DNA of 8,528 nucleotides from Angelakisella sp. (GTDB lineage: Bacteria > Bacillota > Clostridia > Oscillospirales > Ruminococcaceae), in contig WSMP01000067.1 of the NCBI GenBank assembly GCA_013316495.1, positions 1 to 8,528 on the forward strand. The letters run 5' to 3'. Position 1 is the first letter of the stretch; every line of letters starts with the position of its first letter. A program made the translations under genes and the position numbers. The notes beneath the pieces were generated by a model, which saw only the letters and a program-made list of their open reading frames with translations, was not told the DNA's origin and ran no database searches. This document shows, piece after piece, positions 1-5,223 of the stretch.

Positions 1-2
1 GT

Positions 3-167
3 CTGCCGGAGCAGGAGCAAAGCATTTTGATTTTGCGCCTGGTGCTGGATTTGACGGACAGTGAGATCGGCAAGGCCTTGGGCCTGTCCCGGAGTGCCGT
101 CCAGCGACGCAGAACAAAATCGCTGAATGTCCTGCGGACAAAGCTGACAGCGAGGAAAGGAGGTTAG
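3..167 (+). CDS. Sigma-70 region 4-like helix-turn-helix regulator, C-terminal part
   Basis: This is the last 54 codons of a gene entering from the left and ending at TAG 165-167. The visible part reads LPEQEQSILILRLVL, then DLTDSEIGKALGLSRSAVQ, then a basic tail. That is the layout of sigma region 4: a first helix beginning with PEQ, then a helix-turn-helix with the E-I-G-x-x-L-G-L-S-R-S-A-V signature that binds the -35 box. In conjugative transposons of the Tn916/Tn1549 type a small protein of this kind sits just upstream of an HTH gene, as here. The stop overlaps the Shine-Dalgarno of the next gene, so the two are probably co-translated. The N-terminal part is missing, so a full sigma factor cannot be distinguished from a short sigma-like regulator. 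Confidence 0.75.
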   Translation: MPEQEQSILILRLVLDLTDSEIGKALGLSRSAVQRRRTKSLNVLRTKLTARKGG

Positions 168-171
168 CACC

Positions 172-408
172 ATGAAGCGCCGGAACTACAAGGGCCGTGA
201 ACTGCTGCCGTTTGCGGTGAGCGATGCGGCCCAGGCTGGGGATGCTGATGCCATGGAGCAGGTCTTGCGGTACTACGAGGGCTACATAAACAAGCTCTGC
301 ACCCGGACGATCTACGACGAAAGCGGTTGTCCCCATGCCTGCCTGGACGAGTACATGAAAAGTCGCCTTGAAAACAAACTGATCCGCGCCATTCTCGGCG
401 TGAATTGA
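172..408 (+). CDS. Conjugative-element helix-turn-helix domain protein (HTH_16-like)
   Basis: A 78-aa protein starting at ATG 172, with AAAGGAGG at 156-163 eight bases upstream and inside the end of the previous gene. It begins MKRRNYKGRELLPFAV, then AAQAGDADAMEQVLRYYEGYI, and ends with DEYMKSRLENKLIRAIL. This matches the small HTH-domain proteins (Pfam HTH_16) carried next to a sigma-like ORF in Tn916/Tn1549-type elements, where they are thought to act in element regulation. The AxxGDxxAxxxxxxYYEGYI stretch resembles region 2 of a sigma factor, so this and the preceding protein may work as a split sigma-like pair; that is inference. No catalytic motifs or membrane segments are seen. It is complete, with no sign of decay. 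Confidence 0.78.
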   Translation: MKRRNYKGRELLPFAVSDAAQAGDADAMEQVLRYYEGYINKLCTRTIYDESGCPHACLDEYMKSRLENKLIRAILGVN

Positions 409-423
409 TAACCGGCCCCGGCT

Positions 424-457
424 GGGAGGAACAGCTTACCCTTTCCCTGTTCCTCCC
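424..457 (+). other. Perfect 11-bp stem-loop between two element genes
   Basis: GGGAGGAACAG (424-434) pairs perfectly with CTGTTCCTCCC (447-457) around a 12-nt loop. No T-run follows, so it is a poor intrinsic terminator. It lies 16 bases after the HTH stop and 36 bases before the next start codon. It might protect the mRNA, act as an attenuator or bind a protein; the sequence alone does not decide. Confidence 0.6.
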
Positions 458-493
458 GCCTGCGGGCCTTGTCCTGCGTCTTGGAAAGGGGAA

Positions 494-673
494 ATGCCTT
501 TGACGAAAGAACAACCTGAAATCAGAACTAAAACCTGTCAAATCGAATTGCCGCAGGCTATTATAGAAACCTTTGCCCGCTTTCTTGTCCCGGAGATACG
601 GAAATACTATGACAGCGAACAGGGCCAGCGGGAGTTTGCGGAATGGCAGGAAGCACAGGGCAAAACAGAATAA
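494..673 (+). CDS. Small conserved protein of conjugative elements, function unknown
   Basis: A 59-aa ORF from ATG 494 to TAA 671-673, preceded by GGAAAGGGG at 482-490 at good spacing. It starts MPLTKEQPEIRTKTCQIELP, continues with QAIIETFARFLVPEIRKYYD and ends with SEQGQREFAEWQEAQ. The protein is acidic with an amphipathic helical middle, a conserved-looking QREFAEW stretch, and no membrane segment. I recall similar short proteins ending in EGQREFAEW in Tn1549-like elements just ahead of the recombinase gene, but this is memory of the pattern. No function is known to me. Its codons are more AT-rich than the chromosomal genes to the right, fitting acquired DNA. A terminator follows eight bases after the stop. 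Confidence 0.65.
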   Translation: MPLTKEQPEIRTKTCQIELPQAIIETFARFLVPEIRKYYDSEQGQREFAEWQEAQGKTE

Positions 674-681
674 ACCGATAA

Positions 682-729
682 AACAGCGGAGGCCAAGGCT
701 TTTACACCTTGACCTCTGCTGTTCGTTTT
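682..729 (+). terminator. Hairpin terminator, probably bidirectional
   Basis: 682-698 and 707-723 form a 17-bp stem with one G-U pair and one C-A mismatch around an 8-nt loop, followed by CGTTTT on the plus strand. On the minus strand the same stem is followed by TTTTATCGG. It can therefore stop the element genes from the left and ssrA transcription from the right, which converge here. Confidence 0.75.
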
Positions 730-796
730 GACATCAGAGCCACACCATCACGGCGAAACCGCCTTTGAAATAATAGGTGTTCGTCCAATGTCCATC

Positions 797-1145
797 TGGT
801 GGAGGCGAGGAGAGTCGAACTCCTGTCCGAAAACCGATCCATACAGCTTTCTTCGGGTACAGCCGGTTATTTACATTCCCTTGCCCGTCCGCCAAACGGC
901 AGGCTGACGGGCTTAGTAGCTCCCAATACAACGGCTGGGAGGGAGCAGGCCCAGCCGCCGTTCACCACTAATCGACGCCTGAGCCAGGGCCGTGGTCCTC
1001 CCTGGTCAGACGGCAGCCTTTAATCAGGCTGCGTAAGCAACAGTACGATTGTCGTTTACTTTTAAAGGTTGCCCGTTTTATAGAGGTCGAGCGCCTCTAC
1101 CCGCTTACTATACTTCACAGCCCCCGTCGAAACCGGTACGCCCCC
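797..1145 (-). ncRNA. ssrA: Transfer-messenger RNA (tmRNA)
   Basis: One-piece tmRNA of about 349 nt read on the minus strand. The 5' end (1145) GGGGGCG pairs over 7 bp, with one G-U, with CGCCTCC before the 3' ACCA; the CCA is encoded at 797-799. The 5' region carries GTACCGGTTTCGACGGGG, a hallmark of tmRNA, and the 3' region carries the T-arm with loop UUCGACU. A classic H-type pseudoknot is visible: 950-956 pairs with 933-939, and the loop GCTCCC (941-946) pairs with GGGAGC (919-924). A further 7-bp stem joins 906-912 and 883-889. The tag frame reads V-NDNRTVAYAA then TGA (1059-1024). The RNA rescues stalled ribosomes with SmpB and marks the product for proteolysis. The gene lies 20 bp after smpB and ends facing the mobile-element remnant. 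Confidence 0.96.
1024..1059 (-). other. tmRNA tag-peptide reading frame
   Basis: Within ssrA, read on the minus strand from 1059: GTA AAC GAC AAT CGT ACT GTT GCT TAC GCA GCC TGA. This gives VNDNRTVAYAA, where the first residue comes from the resume codon. The AA end is the usual signal for ClpXP-type proteases, and NDN near the start resembles many tags. The resume codon is placed by analogy with the E. coli tmRNA, where GCA precedes AACGAC; here the same position holds GTA. Confidence 0.8.
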
Positions 1146-1165
1146 GTGTTTCTTTTTGGCTGCCG

Positions 1166-1633
1166 TCAGCCCTGGTTCCTTGCCCGCATGGCCCGCTCAA
1201 TGTCCCGCTGAGCCGCCCGCTTGGCGGCGTCTGCCCGCTTGTCGTAGAGCTTTTTGCCCTTGCAAAGGCCGATTTCCAGCTTCACCAGTCCTCCCTTGAA
1301 GTAGGCCTGGAGGGGGATGAGGGTGAGTCCCTGCTGGCCCACCAGACCGTAAAGGCGGCGGAGCTCCCGCTTGTGGAGAAGGAGCCGCTTGGGCCGGAGG
1401 GGGTCTTTGTTGAAGATATTGCCCTTCTCGTAAGGGCTGATGTGCATTTGCTTCACAAACAGCTCCAGCCCTTCAAAATCGCACCAAGCGTCCTTCAAAT
1501 TCACACCGCCGCACCGCATGCTCTTTACCTCGGTGCCAAATAGTTCGATTCCTGCCTCCAGACTTTCCTCCACAAAATATTCGTGGCGGGCCTGACGGTT
1601 TACAGCAATCTGCTTGATTCCCGCTTTGGGCAT
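1166..1633 (-). CDS. smpB: SsrA-binding protein SmpB
   Basis: A 155-aa protein that binds the tRNA-like domain of tmRNA and brings it to stalled ribosomes. Family blocks in order: NRQARHEYFVEESLEAGI (12-29), GTEVKSMRCGGVNLKDAW (33-50), HISPYEKGN (64-72), RLLLHKREL (83-91), LIPLQAYFKGGLVKLEIGL (105-123), KGKKLYDKR (125-133), and a basic tail that in the family becomes helical in the decoding centre. Length fits the family. I start at 1633 rather than the in-frame ATG at 1651, because AAAGGAGGGGG lies inside that six-codon extension and is ideally placed for the downstream ATG. A strong promoter lies at 1668-1696. Its partner RNA gene ssrA begins 20 bp after the stop, so the two are probably co-transcribed. 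Confidence 0.96.
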   Translation of the reverse strand: MPKAGIKQIAVNRQARHEYFVEESLEAGIELFGTEVKSMRCGGVNLKDAWCDFEGLELFVKQMHISPYEKGNIFNKDPLRPKRLLLHKRELRRLYGLVGQQGLTLIPLQAYFKGGLVKLEIGLCKGKKLYDKRADAAKRAAQRDIERAMRARNQG

Positions 1634-1667
1634 TTTCCCCCTCCTTTCCATAAGAACTGATGGTACT

Positions 1668-1696
1668 ATATTACCCTCTTTTCAGGGAAAAGTCAA
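1668..1696 (-). promoter_or_regulatory. Sigma-A promoter for smpB (and probably ssrA)
   Basis: Minus strand: TTGACT (-35, 1696-1691), 17-base spacer, TAATAT (-10, 1673-1668). This is one base from consensus in each box with ideal spacing. The predicted start near 1661 leaves a leader of about 28 nt containing the AGGAGG of smpB. Confidence 0.8.
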
Positions 1697-1717
1697 CCGG
1701 TACAGTTTGGCGAAAGA

Positions 1718-1746
1718 TTGCTTTTTTGCTGCTGTAATGTTAAAAT
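1718..1746 (+). promoter_or_regulatory. Sigma-A promoter for the radical SAM operon
   Basis: Plus strand: TTGCTT (-35, 1718-1723), 17-base spacer, TAAAAT (-10, 1741-1746), with TG one base before the -10 giving an extended -10. Transcription would begin near 1753, leaving a leader of about 60 nt. Its -35 is only 21 bp from the -35 of the divergent smpB promoter. Confidence 0.75.
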
Positions 1747-1754
1747 AGCAGGTA

Positions 1755-1785
1755 GTATCATCCCGGTTTAATGGGTTTTTGATAC
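1755..1785 (+). promoter_or_regulatory. Leader stem-loop or operator-like inverted repeat
   Basis: GTATCA (1755-1760) and TGATAC (1780-1785) form a 6-bp inverted repeat 19 bases apart, with a possible inner CCC/GGG pairing. It sits right after the predicted transcription start of the radical SAM gene. It may be an operator half-site pair or a leader hairpin; support is weak. Confidence 0.3.
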
Positions 1786-1813
1786 CGATTCCGTTAGAAG
1801 CGAGGTGCTCCCA

Positions 1814-3706
1814 ATGTCCTTCCTCCCCCTTACAAAGGAAGAAATGGCCCTCCGGGGCTGGACCCAGGCGGATTTTGTCTGTGTCACCGGGGATGCCTAT
1901 GTGGACCACCCCTCCTTCGGTGTGGCTATCATCGCCCGGCTGCTGGAATCCAAGGGCTATCAGGTGGCGATGCTGGCCCAGCCGGATTTTTCATCCCTCC
2001 AGGACTTTACCCGCTTTGGCCGGCCCCGGTACGCCTTTTTGGTCACCGGCGGGAATATCGACTCCATGGTGGCCCACTACACCGCCGCCAAGCGCCGCCG
2101 CAGCGACGATGCCTATACCCCCGGCAATGTGGCGGGCAAGCGCCCAGACCGGGCCTGCACCGTCTATGCCCGCCTCTGCAAGGATGCCTACCCGGAGGTC
2201 CCGGTGGTCATCGGGGGGCTGGAGGCCAGCCTGCGGCGGTTTGCCCACTACGACTATTGGGATGACGCCGTCCGTCCCTCTATTTTGGTGGAAAGCGGGG
2301 CGGACCTCCTCTCCTTTGGGATGGGGGAGCATTCCATGGTGGAGATTGCCCGGCGCCTTGCCGCCGGGGAGGATATCCGAACGCTGCGTGATATCCGGGG
2401 CACCTGCTACCTGGCGGAATTGAGTGACCCGGCGCCCCCAGGGGCGGTGTCCTGCGCCAGCTTTGATAAGGTCCGCCTGGATAAAATGGCCTACGCCAGG
2501 GCGTCCCGCACCCAGCTGGAGCAGCAGGACCATATCTACGGCAAAGCCATCCTCCAAAAGCACGGGGACAAAATGCTGGTGCAAAATCCACCTCCCATTC
2601 CCCTCACCACCCAGGAGTTGGATGCGGTCTCCGCCCTGCCTTATGAGCGGTACTACCACCCCAGCTACAAGGAGCTGGGGGGCGTCAAGGCCATTGAGGA
2701 AGTGGAATTTTCCATCATCCACAACCGGGGCTGCTACGGGGCCTGCAATTTCTGCTCCATCGCCTTTCACCAGGGCCGGTACGTCACCCCCCGCAGCCAT
2801 GAATCGGTGCTGGAGGAGGCCCGGCGGTTTGTAAAAAATCCCCGCTTTAAGGGCTACATCCACGACGTGGGGGGGCCTACCGCCAATTTTCGGGGCCCTG
2901 CCTGCCAAAAGCAGGAGAAAAGCGGGGTCTGCATGGGCAAAAAATGCCTCTATCCCTCCCCCTGTCCCGCCATTCAGGCGGACCACAGCGACTACATCCA
3001 GCTGCTGCGAAAACTCCGGGCCATCTCTGGGGTGAAGAAGGTCTTTGTCCGCAGCGGCCTGCGGTACGATTATATTATGGCGGATAAAAGCACCGCCTTT
3101 TTAGATGAGCTGGTGCGCCACCATGTCAGCGGCCAGCTGAAGGTGGCCCCGGAGCACATCTCCCCGCCAGTACTGGCCCGGATGGGCAAACCCTCCCGCC
3201 AGACCTACGACCGCTTTTGCAAAGCCTTCTACGAGGCCACTCGCCGGGCGGGGAAGGAGCAGTACCTGGTGCCCTACCTTATCTCCTCCCACCCTGGCAG
3301 CACCATGAGAGACGCGGTGGCTCTGGCCCTTTACCTGAAGGAGAACCATATCCGGCCGGAGCAGGTGCAGGATTTTTATCCCACCCCCGGCACCGCCTCC
3401 ACCACCATGTTCTACACCGGTATTGACCCCTGGACCATGGAGAAGGTCTTTGTTCCCACCGACCCCACCGAAAAGAAGCTCCAGCGGGCCCTCCTCCAAT
3501 ATTACAAGCCGGAAAACCGCCGCCTCTGCATCGAAGCGCTGATTCGGGCGGGGCGGGAGGAGCTTATCGGCAGCGGGCCGGGCAAGCTGGTTCAGGCGGA
3601 CCAGGCCTATCTCCGCCGCCTGGGGGATAAGCGAAAGGCCCAGGTCCTTACCGCCAAGAAGAGACCGGGCGGCAAAAAAGCCTGTAAAAAAGCAAAACCG
3701 TCCTAA
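1814..3706 (+). CDS. ygiQ: YgiQ-family radical SAM protein
   Basis: A 630-aa cytosolic radical SAM enzyme of unknown reaction. The N-terminal domain (about 1-280, Radical_SAM_N type) has an early FVCVTGDAYVDHPSFG and VVIGGLEASLRRFAHYD. The iron-sulfur motif CxxxCxxC is C307-C311-C314 within RGCYGACNFCSIAFHQGR; these cysteines should bind the 4Fe-4S cluster that cleaves S-adenosylmethionine. A second set, C364, C373, C378 and C384, follows the HDVGGPTANF block as in other YgiQ proteins. The C-terminal part (about 520-600) matches DUF3362, followed by a lysine-rich tail. Start: ATG 1814 with GAGGTG at 1802-1807 is preferred over in-frame GTG 1805, which overlaps that site. The stop TAA runs into the AAAGGAGG of the next gene. 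Family membership is clear; the substrate is unknown. Confidence 0.93.
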   Translation: MSFLPLTKEEMALRGWTQADFVCVTGDAYVDHPSFGVAIIARLLESKGYQVAMLAQPDFSSLQDFTRFGRPRYAFLVTGGNIDSMVAHYTAAKRRRSDDAYTPGNVAGKRPDRACTVYARLCKDAYPEVPVVIGGLEASLRRFAHYDYWDDAVRPSILVESGADLLSFGMGEHSMVEIARRLAAGEDIRTLRDIRGTCYLAELSDPAPPGAVSCASFDKVRLDKMAYARASRTQLEQQDHIYGKAILQKHGDKMLVQNPPPIPLTTQELDAVSALPYERYYHPSYKELGGVKAIEEVEFSIIHNRGCYGACNFCSIAFHQGRYVTPRSHESVLEEARRFVKNPRFKGYIHDVGGPTANFRGPACQKQEKSGVCMGKKCLYPSPCPAIQADHSDYIQLLRKLRAISGVKKVFVRSGLRYDYIMADKSTAFLDELVRHHVSGQLKVAPEHISPPVLARMGKPSRQTYDRFCKAFYEATRRAGKEQYLVPYLISSHPGSTMRDAVALALYLKENHIRPEQVQDFYPTPGTASTTMFYTGIDPWTMEKVFVPTDPTEKKLQRALLQYYKPENRRLCIEALIRAGREELIGSGPGKLVQADQAYLRRLGDKRKAQVLTAKKRPGGKKACKKAKPS

Positions 3707-3718
3707 AGGAGGCAGACC

Positions 3719-4702
3719 ATGAAGAAAATTAAGCTGACCAAGGCCCAAAAGAAAAAGCTCTTTTCCATCCTTGTGGTGCTGGTGGTGGTGTGTATCGCCG
3801 GCTTTTTGTCCCACCGGGGGGAGAGCATTCAGCCCTTGGTGGAATACTTCCCCTTCCTGGAAGAGATTTTCCCCCAGGAGAGCGTCCCCGCCGGTGCTCC
3901 GGTGATGGACGGCGCCGGACTGCGGGTCCACATTCTGGATGTGGGCCAGGCGGATTGTATCCTCATTCAGGGGCCGGAAAAGGTCTTAGTCATCGACGGT
4001 GGGGAATCGGGGGACGCGTCCACCATTATCCAGTACCTCCAAAAGCAGGGGGTGGAAAGGATTGACTACTACCTGAATACCCACCCCCATTCGGACCACT
4101 ATGGCGGCATCACCCAGGTGATGCAGGCCATCCCCACCGGGGAGTTCTTTCACCATCCGGTGCCGGAGGAGCACACCCCCACTACCAGGAGCTACCAAAA
4201 GCTGATTCAGTATCTGCTGGATTCCAAAACCAAAACCACAGTCCTGGACCCTGGGGATACCCTGGACCTGGGGGGCGGAGCGGTACTCACCATTCTGGCT
4301 CCTTTGGAGGGGTATGAGGACATGAACAACAACTCCCTGGTGGGGCGGCTCACCTTTGGGGAGCGGGCCTTCCTCTTCACCGGGGATGCGGAAAAGAAGA
4401 GCGAGAAGGCCATTCTGGAAAGCGGTGTGGAGCTTTCGGCGGATGTTTATTCCATCCCCCATCACGGCAGCAACACCGGCATGACCCAGAAGTTCCTGGA
4501 CCAGGTGAAGCCCCAGTACGCCACCATTTCGGTGGGAAAGGACAACGACTACGGACATCCCCACCGGGATACCATCCAGCGCCTCAGCGAGGGGGAGGTT
4601 CCCTGCCTGCGCACCGACCTTTTAGGCAACATCGTCTTTGAGACAGACGGCAAGACCCTTTCCCTGAGTACAGATAGGGGCGAGTACCAAAAGGCAGCAT
4701 AA
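3719..4702 (+). CDS. Membrane-anchored ComEC-like metallo-beta-lactamase-fold hydrolase
   Basis: A 327-aa protein. A basic N-terminus is followed by one hydrophobic segment (residues 14-30, LFSILVVLVVVCIAGFL), so the catalytic domain is probably outside the membrane. The domain resembles the C-terminal part of the competence protein ComEC/Rec2: HILDVGQADCILIQ (71-84), VIDGG (91-95), the metal motif HPHSDHYGG (H122, H124, D126, H127), TGDAEKKSE (D223), SIPHHGSNTG (H248) and YGHPH (278-282). All metal-ligand positions appear intact. Relatives are thought to be extracellular nucleases or phosphodiesterases; the substrate here is unknown. AAAGGAGG lies six bases before ATG 3719, and the gene starts 12 bp after the radical SAM stop. 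Its stop codon forms the left flank of the inserted palindromic element. Confidence 0.93.
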   Translation: MKKIKLTKAQKKKLFSILVVLVVVCIAGFLSHRGESIQPLVEYFPFLEEIFPQESVPAGAPVMDGAGLRVHILDVGQADCILIQGPEKVLVIDGGESGDASTIIQYLQKQGVERIDYYLNTHPHSDHYGGITQVMQAIPTGEFFHHPVPEEHTPTTRSYQKLIQYLLDSKTKTTVLDPGDTLDLGGGAVLTILAPLEGYEDMNNNSLVGRLTFGERAFLFTGDAEKKSEKAILESGVELSADVYSIPHHGSNTGMTQKFLDQVKPQYATISVGKDNDYGHPHRDTIQRLSEGEVPCLRTDLLGNIVFETDGKTLSLSTDRGEYQKAA

Positions 4703-4863
4703 GAAGCTGTTCAGCATCTAACCGCACGCCGTTTGGCAGGTCTTTTTCCGCCATGCTTTGCCAAATTTTTTTGCAATACAAACAGTATTGCTACAAAAAT
4801 TTGTCTGCGCCTGGCAAAAATATCCCTTGCCATCCGCCGCACATCCAGATACTGAACAGGTTC
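4703..4863. mobile_element. 161-bp palindromic MITE-like insertion with terminal inverted repeats
   Basis: The left end GAAGCTGTTCAGCATCT (4703-4719) matches the reverse complement of the right end GAACCTGTTCAGTATCT (4847-4863) at 15 of 17 positions. The sequence TAA flanks both sides (4700-4702 and 4864-4866), as a 3-bp target duplication would. A strong central hairpin spans 4762-4803, with stem GCAATAC/GTATTGC and outer CAAATTTTT/AAAAATTTG around AAACA. Each arm has its own inverted repeat: TTTGGCA/TGCCAAA (4732-4738/4759-4765) and TGGCAA/TTGCCA (4812-4817/4827-4832). The whole could fold as a cross or long imperfect hairpin. No credible gene lies inside. It is AT-richer in the middle than its surroundings. 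The mobilising transposase is not identified. Confidence 0.72.
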
Positions 4864-4879
4864 TAAGGAGGAAGAAGCT

Positions 4880-5092
4880 ATGCTGATTATTGACCGTTTT
4901 GAAGGGGAATACGCTGTTTGCGAGGAGGAGAGCGGCAGCTTCCGAAAGCTCCCCAAGGTGTTCCTCCCCGCCGGAAGCCGGGAGGGGGACTGCCTGGTCC
5001 CCACCTCCGGCGGTGCCTGGCAGATTGACCGGGCCGCCACCGCCCAGCGCCGGGAGCAGCTCCGGCGGATGCTGGAGAATTTGTATCATTAG
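4880..5092 (+). CDS. DUF3006 domain protein
   Basis: A 70-aa protein with the DUF3006 signature near the start: MLIIDRFEGEYAVCEEE, then KLPKVFLPAGSREGDCLV and a basic C-terminal helix QRREQLRRMLENLY. It looks like a small beta-rich domain followed by a helix, with no membrane segment. Its biochemical role is unknown. Family members are often encoded directly after ComEC-like metallo-beta-lactamase hydrolases, as here, which suggests a shared process. AAGGAGG at 4865-4871 precedes ATG 4880 at good spacing. Before the palindromic insertion upstream, this ribosome site would have touched the stop codon of the hydrolase gene, so the two were probably tightly coupled. The protein is complete. Confidence 0.85.
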   Translation: MLIIDRFEGEYAVCEEESGSFRKLPKVFLPAGSREGDCLVPTSGGAWQIDRAATAQRREQLRRMLENLYH

Positions 5093-5115
5093 GGGAGCCG
5101 GAGGACATCCCTCTT

Positions 5116-5223
5116 TTGGAGCGGTTTTTAAAGAGCCGCCGGGATCTGAAGCGCATATCCCGCTGCGCCACCCAATATATCACGGAACGGGCAGAAAAGG
5201 CCCGGAAGGAGGTCCCCACATGA
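5116..5223 (+). CDS. Possible small ORF overlapping the metF start (or gene remnant)
   Basis: The frame is open from 5029 to TGA 5221-5223 and contains LLERFLKSRRDLKRISRC and YITERAEKARKEVPT, a charged, probably helical peptide with GC-rich third positions like real genes nearby. Its stop overlaps the metF ATG as ATGA, typical of translational coupling. The only usual start in frame is TTG 5116, giving 35 aa, with GGAGG at 5100-5104 a rather distant eleven bases upstream. It could instead be a degraded gene tail or chance, so confidence is low. I do not recognise a family. Confidence 0.3.
   Translation: MERFLKSRRDLKRISRCATQYITERAEKARKEVPT

Larger units (their letters stand above)
1..729 (+). 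mobile_element. End of a Tn916/Tn1549-like integrative conjugative element (remnant or edge)
   Basis: Three small tightly packed plus-strand ORFs (sigma region 4-like, helix-turn-helix, 59-aa protein) match the accessory and regulatory end of Tn916/Tn1549-type conjugative elements, where an integrase or serine recombinase normally comes next. None is visible here; the cluster ends in a terminator and then meets the 3' end of ssrA, a common integration target. The left boundary lies outside the window and the right boundary somewhere in 729-797 is inferred. No direct repeat of the ssrA 3' end was seen on the left, which does not exclude one beyond position 1. The gene-family reading comes from memory, not a search. 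Confidence 0.55.

Noticed and set aside
797..850. A tRNA gene on the minus strand (T-arm and CCA end)
   Set aside because: The tRNA-like 3' half pairs with a 5' half about 300 nt away and a tag frame lies between, so this is tmRNA.
777..1023. Short open frames inside the tmRNA region
   Set aside because: They lie antisense to a structured RNA gene; only the tag frame on the minus strand is translated.
1049..1543. 164-codon plus-strand frame opposite smpB and the start of ssrA
   Set aside because: Antisense of smpB and tmRNA; no ribosome site or family features.
1634..1651. Longer SmpB start at 1651
   Set aside because: The six extra codons are made up of the Shine-Dalgarno sequence for the ATG at 1633, and family members begin near MPK.
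1991..2986. 331-codon minus-strand frame opposite the radical SAM gene
   Set aside because: Low-complexity antisense shadow; the plus strand has intact radical SAM motifs.
3101..3931. 276-codon minus-strand frame crossing the radical SAM/hydrolase junction
   Set aside because: No recognisable motifs, and it overlaps two well-supported genes.
4890..5219. In-frame upstream extension of metF (397-aa version)
   Set aside because: The extension has no MetF similarity and overlaps DUF3006, and a strong Shine-Dalgarno directly precedes ATG 5220.
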